A stretch of 9,191 nucleotides of DNA from Bacteroidales bacterium (GCA_029939965.1 JAOZRY010000096.1:1-9191); one strand, 5' to 3'. Positions 1 to 7,459 are shown, counted from the stretch's first letter. Notes: a model not told the origin generated them from the sequence alone. Made by a program: numbers and translations.

Positions 1-241
1 TGATTCGCACCCGTGGGCCAACGAATACATCACCTGGGGAGCAGGGCCAAGAGCATCGCAATATTTAATTGTTGGCGCAAAATGTAATGCCGCAATTAAT
101 GGGAAATATTCACCCGACATTGAAGATGTGCGTTATGTTGCTACCTCCATCCTTCGCCACCGTATTGTAAGAAATTACAAAGCCGAGGCTGCCGGAATAT
201 CTATCGAGGATATTATTAATGAATTGTTGAAAGATAATTAG
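1..241 (+). CDS. MoxR-family AAA+ ATPase, C-terminal fragment
   Basis: This is the last 79 codons of a gene whose start lies before the window; reading from base 2 the frame is open to a TAG at 239-241. The translated tail contains WGAGPRASQYLI, then a helical segment with SPDIEDVRYVATSILRHRI and a closing GISIEDII. This matches the C-terminal lid domain of MoxR AAA+ ATPases, where a W-G-(A/S)-(S/G)-P-R-A motif carries the sensor-2 arginine and an LRHR(I/L) segment follows. MoxR proteins are cytoplasmic ATPases thought to act as chaperones that mature or insert metals into partner proteins, often encoded with DUF58 or von Willebrand A proteins. The Walker A and B motifs are outside the window, so the assignment rests on the lid alone. 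The adaptor gene begins 31 bases downstream on the same strand, so co-transcription is possible, but a functional link to efflux is not shown. Confidence 0.88.
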   Translation, partial: DSHPWANEYITWGAGPRASQYLIVGAKCNAAINGKYSPDIEDVRYVATSILRHRIVRNYKAEAAGISIEDIINELLKDN

Positions 242-272
242 ATGTACTTTTATTGCAATAAAATTATTAGCA

Positions 273-1523
273 ATGAAAAAGAAAATTTATATCACCCTCG
301 CAGTAGCGTTTGCTCTTATGCTTTTAACCTGGTATTTTACCGGCGAGAATGACCAAAACGCCCTTGATGTTAAAGTTCCGGCAAAGTATGGTTTGTTCGA
401 AGTAAATGTTGTAACCACCGGAGAATTAGAAGCAAAAAGTTCTGAAAATATTCATGGCCCGGAGAATCTGCGATCTATCCAGATATGGAGCGATATTAAA
501 ATAAACGAATTAGTACCCGAAGGTACTATTGTTGATTCGGGCGACTTTGTGGCCTCATTGGATCAAACTGAGGTAGTTAGTAAACTCAAAGACCTGGAGA
601 GTGAATTGGAAAAACTCGAATCGCAATATACCAAAACCATGTTGGATACTTCCCTCACCCTGCGGGGAGCACGCAACGATTTGGTTAATCTCGAATTTGC
701 GATGGAGGAAGCTCAAATTACCGTTGACCAATCGAAATTTGAACCACCGACCACCCAACGTCAGGCAAAAATAACTCGCGATAAGGCAAAGCGAACATTC
801 CATCAGGCTGTAGAAAACTACACACTTCGGTACGAAAAAGCTAAAGCCGAAATGCAGGAAGTAACGGCAACACTCGATCAGGCCAAACGCAAAAAAAAGC
901 GAATGCTCGATATACTTGGCAGTTTTACCGTGAATGCCCCCAAATCGGGAATGATTATTTACAAACGCGACTGGCGTGGCAGGAAAACCCAAACCGGATC
1001 ATCCATTAGCCCGTGGAATAATGTAGTTGCCAAGTTGCCCGACTTGTCCAAAATGATATCCAAAACATTTATCAACGAAATTGATATTTCTAAAATTCAT
1101 AAGGGTCAAATTGTTAGAATAAGTATTGATGCTTTTCCTGACAAGGAGTATGCAGGCATTGTGGATGATGTAGCAAATATCGGACAACAAAATCAAAATT
1201 CCGATGCTAAAGTATTTGAAGTTACCATTTCGGTAAATGAGTCCGATAGTATTATGCGCCCGTCCATGACTACAAAAAATGTTATAGTAACAGCTGCTTA
1301 CGACAGTGTGCTGTTTGTTCCCCTCGAATCTATTCATAACAACGATAGTCTTACCTATGTTTTTGTGGATGATGGCAGAACTACAGTAAAACAAGAAGTT
1401 GTGGTTGGTAAGAGTAACGAAAATGAAATTATCATCGAGCAGGGTCTTTCTCAAGGCGATAATGTTTATCTAACAATCCCCGAAAGCTCCAACGAATTGA
1501 GTACACAAATAATTGACGAATAA
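273..1523 (+). CDS. HlyD/MacA-like periplasmic adaptor subunit of an efflux pump
   Basis: The 416-residue protein has a short basic start (MKKK) and one hydrophobic segment at about residues 5-23 that anchors it in the inner membrane. Residues 55-100 and 216-260 look like the two halves of a barrel-sandwich (lipoyl-like) domain, with VPEGTIVDSGDFVASLD in the first and VNAPKSGMI in the second. Between them residues 100-215 are charged and helical, an alpha-hairpin that would reach towards a TolC channel, with its turn near the FEPP sequence at 157-160. Residues 260-340 fit the following beta-barrel domain and 340-416 the membrane-proximal domain. It should link the inner-membrane permease to the outer-membrane channel. 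The gene overlaps the permease gene by 11 bases and a TolC-like gene follows that, so the three probably act together. The substrate cannot be read from sequence. The start ATG has an A/T-rich leader and no Shine-Dalgarno site. Confidence 0.93.
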   Translation: MKKKIYITLAVAFALMLLTWYFTGENDQNALDVKVPAKYGLFEVNVVTTGELEAKSSENIHGPENLRSIQIWSDIKINELVPEGTIVDSGDFVASLDQTEVVSKLKDLESELEKLESQYTKTMLDTSLTLRGARNDLVNLEFAMEEAQITVDQSKFEPPTTQRQAKITRDKAKRTFHQAVENYTLRYEKAKAEMQEVTATLDQAKRKKKRMLDILGSFTVNAPKSGMIIYKRDWRGRKTQTGSSISPWNNVVAKLPDLSKMISKTFINEIDISKIHKGQIVRISIDAFPDKEYAGIVDDVANIGQQNQNSDAKVFEVTISVNESDSIMRPSMTTKNVIVTAAYDSVLFVPLESIHNNDSLTYVFVDDGRTTVKQEVVVGKSNENEIIIEQGLSQGDNVYLTIPESSNELSTQIIDE

Positions 1524-2859
1524 ACCCCCCACTGCTTTGAAACGACATATCCACAACTTTAATTCGGCGGTTGAAGCAGTTTTTGTAAATAAATTCAGGT
1601 CGATACTTACTGCTCTCGGTATAATTTTCGGAGTTGCCGCTGTTATTGCTATGATGGCTATTGGCAAAGGTGCCCAACAGGAAATTCTTGAACAGATAAA
1701 GATGGTTGGGGTAAATAATATTGTAATTACGCCTAAGCTGTCAGAAGGTACTGATGAAGTAGCTGATGAGGATGAAGGTGCAACAGCTAATATAAATAAA
1801 AAAAATTTCTCGCCGGGATTAACCCTTAGTGATGCTGAAGGTATTGGTAAGATTGTTCCAAATATTGAGTTCATTAGCCCGGAAGTGGTATTTAGTGTAC
1901 CGGTAGTGAAGTCGGGAATTCAACGCAAAGCAAAATTTTCGGGAGTTATGCCAGCATTTTTTAAGGTATTCAACATCGAATTATTGCAAGGCGAAATGTT
2001 TAATAAATTCCAACTCAACAACGGACAGCCGGTTTGTATTATCGGACCGGAGATAACATCCAGATTTTTTAATCAGGAAAACCCTATCGGGAAAAAAATT
2101 AAGTGTGGTGGTATTTGGCTCAAGGTAATAGGAACCATAAAAAGTAGAATTGTTAGCCAGGATGCAAACCAAAATTTGGGTGTAAGCGAATTCAACAACA
2201 CCATTTTTGTTCCCATCAAAACCATCCTTTTGCGATATAAAGACAGATCGCTGGTAACAAAATCCAGCCTGCAACAACAAAACAACAATTCGAATTCGAG
2301 CAAAAACCATAATCAATTAGATAAAATTATTGTACAGCTCAACGATAGCGAAAAACTGGTTGTATCGGCTAATATCATAAAACGAATGCTAATTCGCCGA
2401 CATGTTGGCCAGGAAGATTTTGAAATTAAGATACCCGAATTGTTGCTAAAACAACAACAACGAACCAAAGATATTTTTAATATTGTTTTGGGAGCCATAG
2501 CAAGTATTTCACTAATTGTTGGTGGTATTGGCATTATGAATATCATGCTGGCTTCTGTAATGGAACGGATAAGAGAAATCGGAGTTCGCCTGGCAATGGG
2601 AGCCCGAAAAACGGATATTGTTTTTCAGTTTTTGGCTGAGGCAACACTTATCAGTATTACAGGCGGTTTTATTGGAGTTATACTCGGAGTGGTACTTGCC
2701 AAAATAATAATGGAGGTTGCCGGAATATTAACTATAGTTTCGTTCATGTCTATTTTGATCTCCTTTGGAGTTTCAGCAACCGTGGGTATTGTTTTTGGTT
2801 TAATGCCCGCCCGCCGAGCGGCACAACAGGATCCGGTTACATCGCTACGACACGATTAG
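1513..2859 (+). CDS. MacB/FtsX-like ABC transporter permease (no fused ATPase)
   Basis: The 448-residue protein has the FtsX/MacB permease plan. Transmembrane segment 1 is at about 29-52, a large periplasmic domain follows at 53-320, and three segments are at about 323-347, 373-400 and 406-432. ERIREIGVRLAMGAR at 351-365 is the cytoplasmic coupling region that contacts the ATPase, and PARRAAQQDPVTSLRHD is the usual C-terminal end. MacB of E. coli carries its ATPase at the N-terminus of the same chain; here the chain begins just before segment 1, with no Walker motifs, so a separate ATPase is needed. The frame opens directly after a TAA at 1510-1512 and has no ATG before segment 1. The start is therefore TTG at 1513, overlapping the adaptor gene, or TTG at 1537, which would begin MKRHIHNF. 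An Asn/Gln/Ser-rich stretch at 249-268 and an acidic stretch at 78-92 are probably loops of the periplasmic domain. Confidence 0.92.
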   Translation: MTNKPPTALKRHIHNFNSAVEAVFVNKFRSILTALGIIFGVAAVIAMMAIGKGAQQEILEQIKMVGVNNIVITPKLSEGTDEVADEDEGATANINKKNFSPGLTLSDAEGIGKIVPNIEFISPEVVFSVPVVKSGIQRKAKFSGVMPAFFKVFNIELLQGEMFNKFQLNNGQPVCIIGPEITSRFFNQENPIGKKIKCGGIWLKVIGTIKSRIVSQDANQNLGVSEFNNTIFVPIKTILLRYKDRSLVTKSSLQQQNNNSNSSKNHNQLDKIIVQLNDSEKLVVSANIIKRMLIRRHVGQEDFEIKIPELLLKQQQRTKDIFNIVLGAIASISLIVGGIGIMNIMLASVMERIREIGVRLAMGARKTDIVFQFLAEATLISITGGFIGVILGVVLAKIIMEVAGILTIVSFMSILISFGVSATVGIVFGLMPARRAAQQDPVTSLRHD

Positions 2860-2896
2860 CCAATATTCTAATTTTGTTGGTGTAATTATTAGTAAA

Positions 2897-3043
2897 TAGT
2901 GTCCGTCCATAAAGTCAAGTGTTTGAACTATAATGTTCGAGTTCGAGGCTTGCGATGTGCTGAAAAACAACAAGTTTACTTTTGTAAATGTTTGTTTTCA
3001 GCACAAGCGTAACGAAGAAATCGGACATTATAGACAAACACTA
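2897..3043. repeat. 147-bp imperfect palindrome, MITE-like
   Basis: The block begins TAGTGTCCG (2897-2905) and ends CAAACACTA (3035-3043). Its outermost 20 bases match each other in inverted orientation at 16 of 20 positions. A longer inverted pairing joins 2919-2979 to 2984-3041 with small bulges around a TTTT loop at 2980-2983. It includes an uninterrupted GTGCTGA/TCAGCAC match (2957-2963 and 2997-3003) and ACTATAATG opposite CATTATAG. The left arm carries the tip sequence twice, at 2899 and 2919. The block encodes no protein and has no T-run that would make it an intrinsic terminator. A short palindromic element bounded by TA is what non-autonomous (MITE) relatives of TA-targeting transposons look like; that reading is inference. 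It sits between the permease and channel genes of one pump. Confidence 0.6.
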
Positions 3044-3137
3044 ATTGGTGAGAGAAAAACAGGGCAACTTTTTTTATGATAACTAACGGCATATTAAAAA
3101 CTGACAATTAAAAAAAAACTGACCGAAATAAATTATC

Positions 3138-4616
3138 ATGGTTAAACTCAAAATATTCATCCTTCTTTTCTCAACAATGTTTTTCTTCTCTTCGGTGGGG
3201 CAGGAATTGAAAAGGCAATTAACCCTCGATGAGGTTATTGAAATTGCACAGGAGCAATCGCCGGATGCCCTGTCGGCAAAGAACAGGTTTTTAAAAGCCT
3301 TTTGGGAAATGCGTACATCCGAAGCACGTCTTTATCCGCAGTTAAGTCTAAATGCCACAATTCCTAATTTTTCGAGAGCCATTGTTTCTGTAACCCAGCC
3401 CGATGGCACACAAGCTTTTCGCGAAATTTCGCAAGCTAATACATTTGCAGAATTGTCGTTGAGCAAAAATGTTGGTTTAACAGGAGGTAACGTTTATCTA
3501 AAATCCAATCTGCGACGCATCGACTATCTCGACTCTGATTCATCGGCATGGCTTAGCAGTCCGCTAAAGATTGGATACGCCCAAAACATTTTTACTTTTA
3601 ATCCCTATAAATGGTCAAGACGAATCGACCCCATCCGATACAACGAGGCAAAGCGCAAATATTTGGAAGATGTGGAACAAATTGCATTAACAGCTACAAG
3701 TTATTTTTTCAATCTTCTCATATCGCAAATCGAACAAAAAATACAGGAGCAGAACGCTGCTAACTACGACACACTTTACAAAATTGGTGTTGGAAGGTAC
3801 AACCTCGGAAATATCCCCGAAAACGATCTCCTTCAACTAGAGTTAAGCCTTTTGCAGGCTCAGGCTGGTATCGAAAGCAATATGATTTATCTGGAAGACA
3901 AAATGTTTAAACTTAAATCATATTTGCGTATAAAAGATGAAACACCCGTGGAGCTTATTCCGCCGGTAGAAGAATTATCTTTTTTTGAGGTTAATGTCGA
4001 TCAGGCAATTTCGCTGGCAAAACTGAACAGCTCATCTTCATATACATTTGAGCGACGATTGCTTCAGGCCGACCGCGAAGTAAACCGTGCAAAAACAACG
4101 GATAGGTTTAGTGCCAATCTTTTTGCTGAATATGGTATGACACAAAGTGCTGAGCAATTTGGTGAAGTATATACCAGCCCTCAAAATCAACAAATTGTTT
4201 CGCTTGGAGTTTCAATACCAATTCTTGACTGGGGATTGGCAAAGGGTCGAATAAAAATTGCTGAATCAGACAGAGAAATAGAAAGAACTGCCGTGGAACA
4301 GGAACGGATCGATTTTGAGCAAAATGTTTATCTGCAGGTACAAAACTTTATGATGCAGCACCGGCAACTTGCCAATGCTGCAAAAGCCGATACAGTAGCC
4401 AAAAAAGGATTCGATATTGCCAAACAGCGCTACCTGATCGGAAAAATTGATATTATTAATCTCAGGGATGCACAGTCGAGCAATGATAATTCGCGTATAA
4501 ATTTTATCAGAAGTTTGCAAACTTACTGGAGAAATTATTACCAACTTCGAAAACTAACGCTATTTGATTTTAGACAATCCAGCGAAATTTCCATCGATTT
4601 CGAAAAACTCAGGTAG
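3138..4616 (+). CDS. TolC-family outer-membrane efflux channel
   Basis: The 492-residue protein begins with a signal peptide (basic MVKLK, hydrophobic core to about residue 20, probable cleavage near VGQ at 20-22). No lipobox cysteine is seen, so it is not an obvious lipoprotein. The mature part has the twofold outer-membrane efflux protein repeat. LTLDEVIEIAQEQSPD at 29-43 opens the first half, and DQAISLAKLNSSS at 288-300 opens the second. The matching helix pairs show as IGVGRYNLGNIPENDLLQLE (216-235) and IAKQRYLIGKIDIINLRDAQ (427-446), a Y-x-x-G pattern typical of the family. VSLGVSIPILDWG at 354-366 fits a beta strand with the adjoining turn. Three such chains would form the channel crossing the outer membrane and periplasm. 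It lies 278 bases after the permease gene with a palindromic repeat between, so it may have its own promoter, although I found no convincing one. Confidence 0.94.
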   Translation: MVKLKIFILLFSTMFFFSSVGQELKRQLTLDEVIEIAQEQSPDALSAKNRFLKAFWEMRTSEARLYPQLSLNATIPNFSRAIVSVTQPDGTQAFREISQANTFAELSLSKNVGLTGGNVYLKSNLRRIDYLDSDSSAWLSSPLKIGYAQNIFTFNPYKWSRRIDPIRYNEAKRKYLEDVEQIALTATSYFFNLLISQIEQKIQEQNAANYDTLYKIGVGRYNLGNIPENDLLQLELSLLQAQAGIESNMIYLEDKMFKLKSYLRIKDETPVELIPPVEELSFFEVNVDQAISLAKLNSSSSYTFERRLLQADREVNRAKTTDRFSANLFAEYGMTQSAEQFGEVYTSPQNQQIVSLGVSIPILDWGLAKGRIKIAESDREIERTAVEQERIDFEQNVYLQVQNFMMQHRQLANAAKADTVAKKGFDIAKQRYLIGKIDIINLRDAQSSNDNSRINFIRSLQTYWRNYYQLRKLTLFDFRQSSEISIDFEKLR

Positions 4617-4754
4617 CCTGTCCGGTTTTATCCTAAGTTATTATAAACTAACAAAACTCACCAAACAGGTTATTTAATTTTTAACGTTTGTCAAATTCAT
4701 AAAACAACTTTGGATTTGTTAGCACTGTGTTCATTTTCATTCAAAATATAATGC

Positions 4755-4762
4755 TAATTTTG
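4755..4762 (+). promoter_or_regulatory. Candidate Bacteroidota-type -7 promoter box for glyA
   Basis: TAATTTTG fits the Bacteroidota primary-sigma -7 consensus TAnnTTTG at every fixed position, 56 bases before the glyA ATG. The -33 element (TTTG about 19 bases upstream) is poor here: only a T-rich TTTTC at 4734-4738 is near the right spacing. The resulting leader would be about 50 bases long and A-rich, and has no Shine-Dalgarno site. Confidence 0.45.
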
Positions 4763-4818
4763 TGCGCTATTTTTTTGAATGAAAAGAAGTTTAACTCATA
4801 AATAAAACACATCGAAAA

Positions 4819-6099
4819 ATGAAAAGAGATTCCCAGGTTTTTGATATTATCAGGCAGGAAAAAGAAAGACAAATGAAAGGCATCGAATTGATTGCCTCAG
4901 AAAACTTTGTTAGCGAACAAGTGTTGGAGGCGATGGGTTCGGTAATGACCAATAAATATGCTGAAGGATATCCAGGCAAACGATACTATGGAGGCTGCGA
5001 ATTGGTTGACCAAACCGAACAACTTGCCATAGATCGGGCAAAAGAGCTTTTTAATGCTGAGTATGCCAACGTCCAGCCACACTCAGGAGCACAGGCAAAT
5101 ATGGCTGTATTTCTTGCTTGCCTAAAGCCAGGTGATACTTTTATGGGTCTCGATCTTTCGCATGGAGGTCATCTTTCGCATGGTTCACCGGTAAACTCTT
5201 CCGGTATTTTATATAATCAGGTTTCGTATGGAGTGAAAAAAGAAACCGGTACGATCGATTATGATCAGATGGAAAAAACGGCTCTTGAAAAAAAACCAAA
5301 ATTAATTATTGCCGGCGCATCTGCATATTCGCGCGACTGGGACTATGAACGTATGCGTGGTATAGCTGATAAGATTGGAGCCCTGCTAATGGCTGATATT
5401 GCACATCCAGCAGGTTTAATTGCAAAAGGCATTTTAAACGATCCTATGCCACACTGCCATGTTGTTACTACAACCACACACAAAACATTGCGTGGCCCAC
5501 GAGGTGGAATGATTCTGATGGGCAAAAACTTTGAAAACCCATGGGGCTTGACCACTAAAAAAGGAACAGTTAAAAAAATGTCGATGATTTTGAATTCTGC
5601 TGTTTTTCCCGGAATTCAGGGCGGACCTTTAGAGCATGTAATTGCTGCCAAAGCGGTAGCCTATGGTGAGGCTCTTACCGATGAGTATATGAATTATATG
5701 CTTCAAACAAAAAAGAATGCCGGTGTAATGGCCAAAGCATTTGTAAATAGAGGATACCATGTAATTTCTGAAGGCACTGACAATCACCTTATGCTTATTG
5801 ATCTTAGAACCAAATTTCCGGAATTAACCGGACGCCTGGTTGAAGACACTCTGGTACTGGCAGATATTACTGTAAACAAAAATATGGTACCTTTCGATGA
5901 TCGAAGCCCGTTTCAAACATCTGGTTTGAGGATTGGAACACCTGCGGTAACCACAAGAGGCTTGAAAGAAGAACACATGGAACCGATTGTTGATTTTATT
6001 GATAAAGTGATTTCAAACATCGAAAATGAAAAAATTATTGAAGATGTTAAAAATGATATCAATAGCATGATGGAAAGCTTCCCGTTATTTGCTGATTAA
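4819..6099 (+). CDS. glyA: Serine hydroxymethyltransferase
   Basis: The 426-residue protein is a full-length serine hydroxymethyltransferase, a cytoplasmic PLP enzyme. It interconverts serine plus tetrahydrofolate with glycine plus 5,10-methylenetetrahydrofolate and is the main source of one-carbon units. Motifs in order are GIELIASENFVS (21-32), YAEGYPGKRYYGGC (47-60), NVQPHSGAQAN (84-94) and LDLSHGGHLSHG (111-122). MADIAHPAGL has Asp193 and His196, which contact the cofactor. TTTTHKTLRGPRGG holds Lys222, the predicted Schiff-base lysine. RIGTPAVTTRG near the C-terminus is also typical. The length is close to the usual 410-430 residues and no key residue is missing. The ATG at 4819 gives the expected N-terminus beginning just before the conserved ELIASEN block. 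The gene stands alone, with a candidate promoter upstream and a strong terminator after it, so it is probably a single-gene unit. Confidence 0.98.
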   Translation: MKRDSQVFDIIRQEKERQMKGIELIASENFVSEQVLEAMGSVMTNKYAEGYPGKRYYGGCELVDQTEQLAIDRAKELFNAEYANVQPHSGAQANMAVFLACLKPGDTFMGLDLSHGGHLSHGSPVNSSGILYNQVSYGVKKETGTIDYDQMEKTALEKKPKLIIAGASAYSRDWDYERMRGIADKIGALLMADIAHPAGLIAKGILNDPMPHCHVVTTTTHKTLRGPRGGMILMGKNFENPWGLTTKKGTVKKMSMILNSAVFPGIQGGPLEHVIAAKAVAYGEALTDEYMNYMLQTKKNAGVMAKAFVNRGYHVISEGTDNHLMLIDLRTKFPELTGRLVEDTLVLADITVNKNMVPFDDRSPFQTSGLRIGTPAVTTRGLKEEHMEPIVDFIDKVISNIENEKIIEDVKNDINSMMESFPLFAD

Positions 6100-6122
6100 G
6101 AATACCACACCTAAAACATTTG

Positions 6123-6154
6123 AGCCGTTTCCTGATTTTGGGAGCGGCTTTTTT
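6123..6154 (+). terminator. Intrinsic terminator after glyA
   Basis: AGCCG (6123-6127) pairs with CGGCT (6145-6149). The stem continues inward through TTTCC/GGGAG, giving about 10 pairs (two of them G-T) around a 7-base loop, and is followed by TTTTT. It starts 23 bases after the glyA stop codon, the expected place for a rho-independent terminator. Confidence 0.85.
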
Positions 6155-6473
6155 ATTTATAAACCGGTTCAATGTATTCGGGGTATAGAAATGAAGGCGA
6201 TATTTATTAATGAATAAATTTCACAAATTCTATGTAAATTTGAATATATTTTATTGTTATGCTTTCGTTAAAAAAACGAAAATTCCATAAATTGTCAGGA
6301 GGTTATGATGGGCTGTATATATATTTTTGTTTCTTCGCGCCCGTTTTGTTAATACTATTAGCTTCATAAGTTGATTATTATTAAATTTCCGGCAAAAAGT
6401 AGAGTATTGTATCGAAGACAGACTATAAATCACGAATAACTAATGATTTTATAAATTTAAATAATAGAAAGTA
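6155..6473. other. 319-base AT-rich gap, no well-supported gene
   Basis: The gap runs from the glyA terminator to the DUF3078 gene. Two TAnnTTTG-like boxes lie on the + strand, TAAATTTG at 6235-6242 and TATTTTTG at 6322-6329. Neither has a good -33 element at the right spacing. A 7-bp hairpin (TTTCGTT at 6263-6269, AACGAAA at 6275-6281) lies inside a weak small reading frame described separately. No tRNA cloverleaf, riboswitch fold or repeat was recognised. The promoter for the DUF3078 gene should lie here but I cannot place it. Confidence 0.5.
6259..6369 (+). CDS. Candidate 36-residue membrane peptide (unproven)
   Basis: ATG at 6259 opens 36 codons ending at TAA 6367-6369. The product has a strongly basic start (KKRKFHK at 5-11), a short SGGYDG linker and a hydrophobic C-terminal half (FCFFAPVLLILLA) long enough for one membrane span, i.e. 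a positive-inside layout. A TAAATTTG box lies 17 bases before the ATG, which is very close for a promoter, and there is no Shine-Dalgarno site for this start. I do not recognise a family. A frame this short with AT-rich hydrophobic codons can easily arise by chance, so this is a candidate only. Confidence 0.22.
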   Translation: MLSLKKRKFHKLSGGYDGLYIYFCFFAPVLLILLAS

Positions 6474-7427
6474 ATGAGAAAAATTTTATTCTTTATTGTA
6501 ATTTTTACAGCTACAGCAGCATTTACCCAAAATGGTGCTGATACACTTAAGCCATGGAAGGTTAGCGGAATAGGTAGCCTAACCATAAACCAGGCAAGTT
6601 TTTCAAACTGGTCGCCTGGTGGTGAAAATTCCCTCTCTGCCACAGCATTTCTTAAATTTTATGCCGATTATACCAGAGATAAGTTTTCCTTTAACAACAC
6701 GGTTAATCTTAAGTATGGTATGATTAATAGTGAGAGCGAATCGTTGAAAAAAAATGAGGATCTCATTGAGCTTATTTCACAGTACAACCATAACCTTTCC
6801 AAACACTGGAGTGCAAGTGCATTAGTAAATTTCAATACACAGTTTGCAAATGGTTACAATTATCCCGACGACTCCACTGTGATTTCAACATTCATGGCTC
6901 CGGCTTATCTTACAATTGCCCCCGGGGTGTTGTATAAACCTGTTGATTATTTCAGCATTTTATTTGCACCAATTTCAATGAGAAGTATTATAGTAATGGA
7001 TCAGGATTTGGCTGATATTGGTGCCTTTGGTGTAGATAAGGCAGACACACTTTCAGATGGATCTATTGATAGAGGTACCGGTAAAAATTCGAAATTTAAA
7101 CTGGGTACGTTTGTAGAGTTTTACTTCAAAAAAGAGATAAAAACCGACCTTGCCATCGAATCGAAGCTCAACCTTTTTTACAATTACCTGCAGGATAATA
7201 ATATACCTAATGGAGTTAATCCGGTTGATTTTAACTGGGAAACTTTTATAAATTATAAGATTAGTAAATGGTTTTCGGCCAACCTTTTTGTACACCTTGC
7301 TTACATGCCTGGCGATGTATTTATTGAAAGGGGTAATGATTTGAATGGAAATACCATTACAGTTTCACCAAATGATAAGTTGCAGATAAAACAATCATTT
7401 GGAATTGGTCTCGCTTATAATTTTTAA
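6474..7427 (+). CDS. DUF3078 domain protein, probable outer-membrane barrel
   Basis: The 317-residue protein starts with a signal peptide (MRKILFF, hydrophobic to about residue 17, probable cleavage near AFTQ at 16-19). The mature part opens with PWKVSGIGSLTINQASFSNW and GGENSLS at about residues 27-55. This is the hallmark block of DUF3078, a family found mainly in Bacteroidota whose function is not established. The rest alternates polar and hydrophobic residues with many aromatics (for example SFNNTVNLKYGMI, HWSASALVNFNTQF, WFSANLFVHLAYM). It ends FGIGLAYNF with a terminal phenylalanine, as outer-membrane beta-barrels commonly do. I infer an outer-membrane location. The start ATG at 6474 is the only one that gives the whole signal peptide and is preceded by an A-rich leader. 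The MscS-type gene begins 32 bases after its stop codon on the same strand, so the two may form an operon. Confidence 0.88.
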   Translation: MRKILFFIVIFTATAAFTQNGADTLKPWKVSGIGSLTINQASFSNWSPGGENSLSATAFLKFYADYTRDKFSFNNTVNLKYGMINSESESLKKNEDLIELISQYNHNLSKHWSASALVNFNTQFANGYNYPDDSTVISTFMAPAYLTIAPGVLYKPVDYFSILFAPISMRSIIVMDQDLADIGAFGVDKADTLSDGSIDRGTGKNSKFKLGTFVEFYFKKEIKTDLAIESKLNLFYNYLQDNNIPNGVNPVDFNWETFINYKISKWFSANLFVHLAYMPGDVFIERGNDLNGNTITVSPNDKLQIKQSFGIGLAYNF

Positions 7428-7459
7428 TCTGAATATACTACTTTACAAATATTTATGCT

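Noticed and set aside
555..992. Minus-strand open frame of 145 codons inside the adaptor gene
   Set aside because: It lies wholly antisense to a well-supported HlyD-like gene, has no recognisable domain, and its Cys/Phe-rich composition is what the complement of charged helical codons gives.
1470..1874. Minus-strand open frame of 134 codons over the adaptor-permease junction
   Set aside because: Antisense to two well-supported genes; its hydrophobic, Ser/Ala/Ile-rich sequence mirrors the permease membrane segment and matches no family.
2919..3041. Intrinsic terminator after the permease gene
   Set aside because: The palindrome is far longer than a terminator hairpin, imperfect, and is followed by CTAATTGG instead of a T-run.
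4617..4669. CCTGT/ACAGG inverted repeat after the TolC-like gene as a terminator
   Set aside because: Only 5 paired bases separated by 43 bases, so it is unlikely to form a stable hairpin.
6297..6352. AGGAGG followed by ATGATG and a 15-codon frame (leader peptide?)
   Set aside because: The Shine-Dalgarno match is striking, but no other gene in the window uses such a site, the peptide is 15 residues with no attenuator structure after it, and it overlaps the 36-codon candidate in another frame.
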